A stretch of DNA of 64,000 nucleotides from Symsagittifera roscoffensis. Its lineage: Eukaryota > Xenacoelomorpha > Acoela > Convolutidae. Below are positions 46,914-57,272 of this stretch, in pieces. The stretch's first letter is position 1. Each line of letters begins with the position of its first letter. The stretch covers positions 76,857,786-76,921,785 of the forward strand of contig NC_087065.1 of assembly GCF_963678635.1 (NCBI RefSeq). Reading direction: 5' to 3'. The notes under the pieces were generated by a model. The model searched no databases. It was not told where the DNA came from and saw only the letters and a list, made by a program, of their open reading frames with translations. Made by a program: the position numbers and the translations under genes.

Positions 46914-49560
46914 CTAAATTCCAAATCCAAAAATAAAAATGATTTACAATAGGGGACCGCCCGTGCTTTTGCTGTTTGGTTGCCTCGTCTGGGGCAGAGA
47001 GTCGATTTTTTAAGTTAGAAAATTATCTTGAATGGTAAAAATTGATAAAACAACACTGATGAAGGTACAAAGCATGGTACGTGAGCGAAGATTATTTGCT
47101 AGATTTTCGTTAGTTAGTCACTGGCCCTGGCGTGTAGTTACTGCCAGTACCAAAGCTAAATACGACCATACCAGCATTTTATAATTGCAACAAAACACTT
47201 TAAAATGATAATATGGAGTCATGGATGCATGTTAAAAGTCGAAACAATCGCCATTTGATATATCGTCTCTCAAATTTACACATCCAAATTTGTTCGGATT
47301 CCAAAAAAAAAAACATATGAATGTTGGAGAAAAACGGTGTATTGGTAAAAGCGACAAAATGATAATTGCTTCTCAGTGTTATTTAGGCGTATTAGTGGAT
47401 TTTTTCCACAGCTGCTTTTCCTTCCCCGCCTGAAACATTGCATTTGTGAATGCTGTCCAGTTTTTTTTACTCTCCGATTTTTTTCCATACGACTTATTCC
47501 GTATTTTATAAAATATAAATACACGACTGCTCGTACTAGGGCAACGCCCTGAATGTTCCGACTGTCTATAAACTCGTCTCGATTAGTTTTTGATTAAGGA
47601 AATATTGACAAACTTTGAATTTTGAGCTGAATAATGGGAATCGTGTCATTTCCCGAGGGAAATATTTCAGAGAATTAGTCTGAATAAAAAAAAACACCCC
47701 GAGCATATATATTCCTTACTTTCTTTTTTTTCTAGAAAAATGTAATTTCAAAATAACCACTTGGTTAAATATACAAGCTACTACAAAATGAAATTTTCAG
47801 TATAAATCAAAAATCAATAACTACACCGGCATTTAAATATGCAACTACACCTTGTGTAAATATAAATGAGACAATACTATTTATTAGATATAAAATAAAT
47901 CTGGAAAAGAACTAATGGATTTATCAATAGGAATTTTTTTAATGCATTTCTATCAAAAAAAAATTTAAAACAAATTAAATCTTCTGTTTATTTTTTTTCA
48001 GCTTTGCGTTTAAATTGTTCCAGTTATTACAACTTTTATTTGCTACAGATTTTTTCCCCAATTTGTTTTTAGAAGCCTACTTTGTATCATTTGTTTTGTG
48101 CGTTCGTTTAGTTTCACGGGTACTCTGTTAATGATAAACTGCCTACCGTTTTCATTGTCTTAAAACTTTTGCCACATCGATTATTCTAGTCAAGCTATGT
48201 TGGGTAATGAATAATTCGGCTGGTTAACCTTAAGACTTTAAAAGTAGATCACGTGCATGATCATATCACACTTTGATTCCCCAATTAATTTTCCTGTTTA
48301 GTCTGTTAATTTGAAACATGGGTAGATTTTGAAAAAATGCTGAACTAAAAGATAAATGTGGCAACTAACTATATGAAAAGCATTACTCTTGTTTCTAATG
48401 GTACCATATGTCGCACACAGTATAGTGACCTAATTGCAACAGCCATTTTGCTTAACAATTCAAGATACCTGGCACGTTCAATTGCGGAAAATGTTTCTTC
48501 GCTCTAAATAACTTTTTCTATACTATTCTCTTGCCCAAAGACAACAAATTCTGTTTTTATCAACATTAAGGAAAAGTTTATTTTCGTTCAAATATTCATA
48601 TACTATTTCTAGCGTTTCTAGCATTGATATTCTTAGGTCCGTTATTGAGTTTCCTGAACATTAGATACTTGTATCATCAGCAAATTGCACTAAATTCATG
48701 TTCCTGTTTATTTGGGATTTAAAATCATTTACATAAAGAATGAAAACAAACCACTCCGAGCATCTATATTCGTTACTTTCTTTGAAAGCCGGAACAATAA
48801 GTTCTGATTGATCCAGAAAAACAAGCAGCACTGAATGTCACTCATTTGAGCGGATACAGCACAGCTGGTGCTGTATATAATTGTCGAATTGAAACTAGAG
48901 GGTACGCAGAAATTAAACCCACAATTGAGCGACTTCTATTGCAAAACAAAGTGAACTCATTTTATAGCGCAAGCGTTGCTTGTGTTAACAAAGGTCTTTA
49001 GAACATCATGTATGTGCTTTTTAGCTGCTTATTTAAGAAAATTTTTCCCAATGTTGAGAAACAATAGTTGCAATTTCGGTGTTTCAGAGAGTATGTGAAA
49101 AGTATACTGGTGCTATTAATCATTCCGTCCATCAGTGTGAACAACGTGATGCATTTCAAGAAATATCTTAGTCTAAAAGTTACATAGTTATAGACTCTTC
49201 GGATCACGTCAACCCACGCGAAACTATTCTTCTAGCTGCATTTATTAACGTAAAAAAACTGTTAAATACTCAAAGACAATTTTAATTTTGTTAGTTTCTT
49301 CATTCGTCTCACCTGACAGAAAAAAGACAATGGTAGAAAAAGAGAGAACAGTGATTAAATATCACAACGACACAAACATACTGCTTAAGATTTCTTTTCA
49401 AACTTTTTGAATTTTTATTGTCAATGCGTTTCAAGGCATTGCTAAAAAAATTTTCGAATAGTTATCCAAAATAATTATTTCAGAGGCGTGTCAATTTCGA
49501 AAGTTATAAGTATAAACAACTGTACGGATGAAAACATTTTGAACACAATTATTATTTAAA
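46914..49560. other. Upstream side of the DEG/ENaC TM1 exon; first exon expected here or further right
   Basis: Searched for a minus-strand exon with the family HG motif and a phase-0 donor; none seen. Contains repeat-1 fragments at 47523-47730 and 48750-48810. Confidence 0.3.
47523..47730 (-). mobile_element. Helentron-like repeat family 1, short copy
   Basis: ACGACTGCTCGTACTAGGGC-AAC-GCCCTGAATGTTCCGACTG: clean hairpin end. Interior deleted; 5' side seen as CCCCGAGCATATATATTCC. Confidence 0.7.
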
Positions 49561-49567
49561 ATGAAAG

Positions 49568-50355
49568 AAAACTGCTCGTAACACGGCAAAGCCCTGAATG
49601 TTCGGACGGCATTTTAAGATCTGGAGTAATGTTCGTTTTAAAAACTTGATAAAATTTCAAACAAAAAGTTGAAATAATAACGTAATATCAAAATATTAAA
49701 TAGACCAAATAGCATACCTTTATTGTTCCGACTTTTCTAACGAAAGTAACGAAAAATTTGTGCTCGGGGTGGGGTTTTTTCTGGGACAATTACCTTGGCC
49801 AATTTGGGACAATTAATGCGCGATATATTTCCCGCTATTAACACGTGAGCCCAGATTATTTTCCATAATTGATTTGTTAAGAGGAGCGAAATCTATCACT
49901 TTGTACTTTATAAGGCGTGAGGGGTAATGATTTTTACAAAAAAGTCTCAAATTTGAAAAAAAAAGTTTTATTTTATTACCTTAAATTTTTTCATGTTATT
50001 ACTGCTCCATAAACCTTGAAAGGCAGTCGGAAATTTCAGGGCTTCGCCCTGATACGAGCAGTCTTGTTCAATTTGGAATGATTCCTAACACGTATCAAAT
50101 CTCCATTTACGTTGACAGCGGGAAATTTATCGCCCGCTAATAGTTCCCAACAGGCCAAACTACCAATATCTAAATCCCTTAACTTTAGAAAAAAGGATCA
50201 CAGGTGACATATATTTTTAAATTTGAGCTCAAGAGAGCAATACTTTTTGAATAATAAAAAAATCCATGAAAATTTGCCAGTTTAAAAGCTGAAATTTGTC
50301 GAAGAAAAAAAAACCACCCCGAGCACAAATATTTCGTCTTTTTCTTCGAAACTCA
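49568..50355 (-). mobile_element. Helentron-like repeat family 1 copy split by a nested copy
   Basis: 3' part 49568-49722 (AAACTGCTCGTAACACGGC...) and 5' part 50067-50355 (TTCAATTTGGAATGATTCC ... ACCCCGAGCACAAATATTTC) are the two halves of one minus copy; the plus copy 49723-50066 sits between them. Confidence 0.75.
49723..50066 (+). mobile_element. Helentron-like repeat family 1, nested copy with both ends intact
   Basis: TTGTTCCGACTTTTCTAACG ... AGGCAGTCGGAAATTTCAGG-GCTTCGCCCTGATACGAGCAGTCTTG. Inserted at a CTT|TTC site of the host copy. Best copy for defining the ends. Central part deleted. Confidence 0.8.
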
Positions 50356-51188
50356 GAAAAAAAAATCCGAGCCAAAAATTCAGTTTGCAATACTATGAAA
50401 TACTTAAGCGACAGACAAGTGATCGCAAAAAACACAGACAATAACAATAAAAAAATGCATGCAAATCTTCGAAAACTTTGAAGCGACTGAAAAAATTGCC
50501 AAACCATCCTTATCCCAAAAACTGATAAGTTTTTGAGTCTCAAGATTTTAGCTTATTATTGTAGCCTAGTGCGGCTGACTTCATACATGAAAACTGCATG
50601 AAAAAAAATACAACTGGCCATACATTGATGACTGACGACTCGGAATTTAATCCTTTCAAATACGCTTCAGAAACTTAAACTCCAAAATGCTCTGAAATAA
50701 TTACTTTTTTAAAACATCTGTAACTCAAAAACTTGGAAGTTTAAAAGCCGCATCTCGAAAGTTATTAAAACGAAAACCTCATAAATTTCTTTCATAACTT
50801 GCTGTAGTACGTGGTACAGAAAAACAACTAGCAGCACGAGTTATTTCAGAGTATTGTTGAGAACTCAGCAAAAACGAGTATTTTCAATTCGGTACAAGCG
50901 TCGAACAAGTTGATAAACAAATAAGGCAGAAAAACTACGTTTGAGAAAAAAAATGTTACGAAGGACCCAGCGGCTTTCAAATGATTTAACTAACTGCTAC
51001 ATTTGCTCAGAACTAGCGTGATTTGGGAACCCTCTGTCCCACTTAGTTCTTACCGAAACCCCTCTTTCACACTTTTTTCTTCAATTTGTTCCAACCGCAT
51101 TTTATTTTAAGCAAAACGCCCGTCCACATGCGCACTCAAATTGAGCTGCTTAAATCCTTATTGATTGCAATTTTATTAAATATCAAAA

Positions 51189-51689
51189 CGACTGTTCGTG
51201 ACAGGACGAAGTCTTAAATATTCCGATCGCCTTTTAAAGTCTACGGAGCAAAATTATTGAATTAAAAAATAAAATAAAAACAACATACAAAATCAACCCC
51301 CCACACACAATATAAAGTACAAAAAGATAGTTTTCGCTCCTATTAACATAGCAATTATGGCAAATGGCCTGCTAAAACCAATTTAGAACGATTTCTATGA
51401 CGGATTAAATCTGCGTCTACGCGTTAATAGCGCGAAATATGTCGCGCGTTAACTGTCACAAATTGGCAATCTTTGAACTTCCGTAACTTAACAAAAAATA
51501 ATCACAAGTGAAATACCTTTTTAAATTTGAGCTCATGACAACAATACCAATCAGCTGATATAAAAGAAGATAACCACTCAGATGATATAAATTCCGTCAA
51601 AACGGCTAGTTAAAAAGTTGAAACTTGTCCGGAGAAAGAAAAACAACCCGAGCACAAAGATTCCCTCACTTTAATCGAAGGTCGGAACA
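51189..51689 (-). mobile_element. Helentron-like repeat family 1, near full-length copy
   Basis: ACGACTGTTCGTGACAGGAC at the left, AATATGTCGCGCGTTAACTG inside, CCCGAGCACAAAGATTCCC and GGTCGGAACAA at the right. Confidence 0.75.
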
Positions 51690-54205
51690 AAAAAAATCAT
51701 AACTTTAATTTCAAAAATCAAACTTTACCCCTAAAACAACAGCTGAGTCACTCCACACGTTCCTCATTGGATCAATTAGTAAAAAGTGATAAACGGCCAA
51801 TAATGATAAATCAGCGAAAATCTCAAAAGTATAACAGTTCTAACTCTTCAGAAAATCGTATCATGACAACTCATTGTTTCCCGGATATATAGTCCCAAAT
51901 GAAATGAAAATCTACGTTTTACTGATTTTCAGAAGGATGAGCATCATTCACAAATTATTTTACAATAGTTCTGATTACTGGTAATTCGACAGCTCGGTTG
52001 AAATTTTGTTGAATTTGTTGTATTAGATCGATTTTTGTTTAAAAGAACTTTTCCATTAAATCAATTTGAGCTCAGCTATTGAAGTTTCTGACATATTTCC
52101 GATATAATCAGGTAAAAGCAAATGCTGCACATCATCACATTTCACACTTGGGGCATCATGGTAACACGGCTTCAAAATTTAGTCTGGCCAAAAAAATATG
52201 GAAATTGAGCGGCATATGACACACAAGCTGAACAGATTAGATGGAATAAAAATTGGTCTGGAATAAAAAATGGTCTAAAACCCCGTGATGCAACTAGGTA
52301 TCAACAATTTTAATATTGAAGTTGGAATAGTTTGTAATGAGTTATAACAAAATTATGAAGTAACTCGTCCGGAATAATGTCCAATGACAGGCGGAAATAA
52401 TTATAAGATTAAATGCATTTTTTCTTCAAATATAATCAAATATGCGACGTATAATGGTGTGACAATTTTTCAAGTCTATTTTGTTTCAGAAGAAACTAGA
52501 TCCCTCCCATTCCGCCACATGGTCATAAAAAGCACCGCTTGAACCTAACTCCTTGATAATTTGACACAGTATGAAATGTAATCACAGCGGCTTATTTGCC
52601 TATTTAAATTGGAATCTAAATAATTCCTGTCTAAACCCAGAGTCGTAAAGCAATTAGTTTTGTCCTGCGCCCAATCAAGCTACCCGGAAATGCCAGAGAA
52701 GTCACGACAGAAAGAATCTTTTGAGAAGAAACAACCTTTAGGTCCCTTTTTGACTCCTGTGCTTTTATGAAGTCATTCATTGGCGCGTGAATTGTGAAAA
52801 CAAAGTTTGTTCACATAAACAGAAGAGGAAAACCAAAGAAAGATACATTTAATGGGCGGCCTAAAAGCCCAAATGGCAACATAACATTATGGTCTGATTG
52901 ATCGCGAGAAGACTACTGCTGCTAGGAAAGGGCCTCCTGTCTTGTATCCAAACAAATTAATTCTGGTTAACTGATTTTGGAGTTGGAACTTAGTGGTGTG
53001 CTAACAAGACGACCGAAACTCAACAGATCCGAAAACGAGCATGTTCGTTATAAAAACTGCATTCGTTACATCAAATACATCCAAATTCTATCTGTTATAT
53101 GAATGCTGGCTCAATCTGATATTGCAACAGATCTGGGCAAAATTTTCAGCTGGTTTTTATGGCAGATCGGTCAAATTTCAGCTGGTTTGCATGCCAGAAA
53201 TTAATTTTTATTAACAGTTAGTTAAGTTATTTTCGAAGGTAAAACAGACAGCCCACCGAAATGACAGACAGATGACAGAAATCGATAATTTTTGGACCAT
53301 CATCAACTAGACTTCCGCAAGAAATGTAGAGGAATTCTAGGAGTTAAGCTAAAAGTTAGATCCCGAAAATCGGTAAAATTGGACCCTCAACATGTTGAAT
53401 TAGTTAACACAATATTTTTTTTTCGGTTCGCTTGAATATCGGCTAGTTTTAATATGCTTTTGGATCCGATTTCTAGTCGACCGTCACTTCAACTTGTGTT
53501 CAAGTACCTTCAAAGAATAAATTGTATCCACAATCACAGGCTGAAATGAATTCCAGAGGAAAGAAAAGATACATTTACTGGCTGGTTTCCAGGTGTATCC
53601 TTATCCTTTAGTTCCCATAACATGACAGAATAATCTAATGGCATACATTTTCAACCAAAAAAATGTCCAAAAGTGAGAATCATTTTTTCTATTCCATTTT
53701 CTGTCACGTTTATATTAAATCTCCACGTTATATTACATAATCCCATCCCATACTCTATTCTGATTGGCTAATAATCACTTTTCACTTTCTGCCATTCTAA
53801 TCTTCTGTTATGTGTCTTTCTATGTATTCTGACAAATCGGTATCCTGCTTACATGTGGGCAACGAATGAAGTAAAGCGTAAACTAGAGAAGAGCTCAACT
53901 TTTGAGTCACATCCGAACTTAAATATCATTAAAGCTAGCTGATTATCACTAGCTACTTCATATACTATCGAAATAAGAAGCAAAAGAAATATCAGCCCGC
54001 GAGAATCTCTTCAAAAATCCCGGAATCAGAACTGAATAAAGGCTTCATGCATGCGTAAAAGAGAAAATGATCAAAAAAAGGGTTGAATGTATCAGTAGGA
54101 TAAGATCGAAAATATGCCTCTTGCATTAGTAATCACTATGGAGGACTTTTTTGATAATATGTTATCTGGAGAACCTTTTTGGAAGCATAAAGCCAGATCA
54201 TCAGT
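51690..54205. other. Gene-free stretch
   Basis: No recognisable exon or repeat of the described families; moderately less AT-rich than the surroundings. A short open segment near 52500-52560 (minus) has an acceptor-like TTAG but no family resemblance. Confidence 0.35.
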
Positions 54206-55617
54206 ACTCTGCAGTACGCAATTCGCGGGGGGGGGGGGGTCGAAAATTACATGAGGGGGGACACTTTTTGAAATAAAAACGTTTTTCATTGCGGAGGGTT
54301 CAAAATTATCAGGGTGCTCCCGCAACTTTGAATCAATTCTTCTCATAAATATTATGTTAAAACAGAGCTTAAAATTTTCTTGAACCTTAAAGTTGCCAAA
54401 AAAAAGGTATTTCAATCCAGACGACAATTTGTTTTGCAATGAAAGAACAGTTTTGATTTGGAGATCTCAAAAATGACATATTTTTCTTAATCTTTGAGCA
54501 TACACTTTATGGTATAAAAATTCCGGCGAGGTCCATTCAGACCCCCCCCCCTTCATTTGGATATGTCAATATTCTAGGGGGGGGGGGGTGGAAGTCGGTT
54601 TGTGTTTGGGGGGGGGGGGGGCTGGTCCCGACAAATAAATAGTGCAAGAGTAATCTTCCTTCGTCAAAGTAACTTTTATCTCATGAAGAGAATTATTATC
54701 ACCTATCTTGCGTTATAAGCTCCATTGATTTACAAAAAAGTACTAAAATTAAGTGAAGTTTTGAACATAAAAAAAATATTCAGAAATTATACTACTATTT
54801 TGCTTTAAAAGATGCTTAGATAAATAAAACCATTAAAATTTGAAGAAAAAAAAATCCATTGAAATATTTAAAATACTAAAAACATAGTGACTTTTAGTAC
54901 CTAAATGCGGCAAAATTTTTGATTTTCAAAGTCTGCACGCGAAAAGTTGCTTCCACGGAAACATTAAGAGAGAAGTACATGTGAGGATTTCCAATAAAGC
55001 TTTGATTAAAAACGGGCCCAACAACTAGCCAACAGAAGTTTCACAGCAAATAATTCAAACCTTAAACCACAATCAAAAACAAATTAATTTAAGACCAAAA
55101 AAAATGTTTTTTTTTGTTAAAAATTCGACGACTTATCTCTTCACATTGTTGACTCGAAGGTATCGTAAAAAAAGGAGAAAAACGAATTGAAACTTATCAA
55201 ATAATATTTTGCTGAACTAACAACCATTACTGCAATATTCAAGAATGAAAACTTGCTTCACAACAATACAAAATAATTTTTGTCTCCGATGAGCAAAATG
55301 AGTAGTTAGTTCTTACTGCATAAAATCTCAGCATTGAGGCGGTTTTACCTATTAGAGGGATTAACAAAACTTTCATCAACTTCTCAAGTAGCAGTCTCTT
55401 CTTTTAATTTTATAAAGTCATAAATTTTCTATTATACATTTTGCAAGGAAAATAATCCGACTTGTTTTGCGTCATTCGTTTTTATTTGAAGAAAATGAAA
55501 CAGGTGGTTATTTAACAGTAGTTCTAACTTCAACACAGAGGCGAAGCTGTACTTTCCAAACAGATGGAAGAAATTGCAAACTGGGTCTTTAAAATGCAAG
55601 AAATCAAAAATAAACAA

Positions 55618-56280
55618 GGTTAGCCGGTTGCTGTGCAAGTAGCACTAAGTTCCGAGGACAAACCTGATTTTTTTAAACTTGTGTTGTAGTTCCGGCCATT
55701 GAAAATGGGGAGGAACTTGGTATTCGGGTGTGTTTCAGTTTATTTATTTATTTTTGTTTTCCACTCAAAATCAGCTCCCACAAAAAATAATTGGAAGGGT
55801 TGAGTGATATACTATATTAAAGCCCTTTCAGTGGTGATTTAAACTAATTTAAAGTTTCCAAAAAAAATTTCTAGAGTCGAGAAAAACCGTTTAACAATTT
55901 TTGATTTTTCGTCTTATGTCGAGCAATTAAAGCGAGTGAGCAGGCTTACAATAGCTTATTTATGCTTAATTTAAGCTGCAAGAACTTAGTAAAACTATTT
56001 TTGGAGTCATTTTGATGCCATTTTGGGAATCAACAAGCTCAAAAATTCAAAAAAATTTCTGCAAATAAAATGAATTTTTTTTATTTTTGTTTTTCTAGTC
56101 ATTTTTCTTTCAAAAAACTGTTGTCAAATTAGCTTATTTTAAAGTGCCTTTCAAATTTGCATAATTTCTGGTTTTTCGTTCAGATTTTTTAATCAAACCA
56201 CGCAGAAAAACCACACTAATTTGAAGAAAAAAAATGACTGGAACCGTTGTTTTTTTTGCTACCGTCGTTGTTTTTTTGGT
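55618..56280. mobile_element. Repeat family 2 sequence inside duplication copy 1 (direct half)
   Basis: Starts with an inverse hairpin end (TAGCCGGTTGCTGTGCAAGT-AGCAC), followed by a direct copy beginning TTCCGGCCATTGAAAATGGG at 55690. Repeated in copy 2 at about 58615-59215. Confidence 0.55.
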
Positions 56281-56299
56281 TTCGTTGGGATGAGATCTA

Positions 56300-56720
56300 G
56301 AAATTATTCGATATTAATACAAAATTAGGTAGATTCAACAACAAGTTTCCTCAAAAAATCGACAGGAAAATAAAAAAAAATCAAAACAATTTGAATGTGA
56401 AAAAAAAAATCTAAAGAAGGCGGTAAAAGAAACTTCAAAATTGATTTTACTGGCCTAAAACTAAACTTCCCGACTTGGCTAATGAATTGGACTATTATAT
56501 GCCACAAACATTCGGTTTTTCTCTACACTGTGACAACCTTTTCAAAAAATTCTTATACCGTTCAAATCACGCCTTATAGGGCTTAAATATGATAAAAAAA
56601 AACTCGACCTCATCCGATAATTAGTAGCGGTACTTGATTTTGCGTAGAAAAAAAAACGTTTTAAGTAAAAAAACAAAGACAAAGTTCCTCCCCACTTTCA
56701 GTGACCAGAAAAATAAGACT
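56300..56720 (-). mobile_element. Repeat family 2 sequence inside duplication copy 1 (inverted half)
   Basis: Minus strand reads GTCACTGAAAGTGGGGAGGA, the same start as at 55690, then TACGCAAAATCAAGTACC, so 55690-56720 is a wide inverted repeat. Repeated in copy 2 at about 59235-59640. Confidence 0.55.
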
Positions 56721-57272
56721 GGAAAAACTATAAACTTTCATCTCCTACGGCATTCAAGTTGAAGTTTTCATCTCAGATTTGATTGAGTAAAATTTAAGAA
56801 AATTTACAAAATTTCTTAAAAAAAAAACGGTCATAAGTTCTAAAAATACTTTCCTAAATTCATAAATTGTTTCTGCAAAAAGCAGGTTGTGGCCGCTTAA
56901 GCAGAGAAGATTCGTAAAACCGAGTTTCTCCATTGAACACATTCTGAGAATGGGCACGGTAGTTTTCGCGTGAAGTCAAAAAGTTTCGCGTGACTTCTTT
57001 GAAGGCCATAACTTTTATTAAACAAACTGGGCATAGCCAATTATAATTATAGACTTTCAACAAACTTGCTTCCATTAAACCTATGATATCAGATTCGGTA
57101 GGATACTTAGCGAGAAAGTCCAAAAAATATCAACAATTCAAAAATTTGACATTTCCGAGAATCATAGCTTTTTGCGTAGAAAAATTGGTCGTAGCCGATT
57201 ATGCAGAAGGGATTCACGGAACCTGTAACTTCGATTGAACCTAAAACCTTAGACTTGTCCGAGCGCCATAAC

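Larger units (their letters stand above)
54211..57270. repeat. ~3-kb tandem duplication, copy 1
   Basis: From GCAGTACGCAATTCGCG to GTCCGAGCGCCATA. Nearly identical to 57273-60204 over most of its length, with small indels: copy 1 carries extra poly-G tracts and a CGACAAATAAATAGTGC segment near 54630. Contains an inverted pair of family-2 repeats and a degenerate ~150-bp array. Confidence 0.9.

Noticed and set aside
50229-50543. Minus-strand 104-codon hydrophobic frame, considered as an N-terminal channel exon
   Set aside because: It overlaps a family-1 repeat half, lacks the HG motif and has no matching phase-0 donor.
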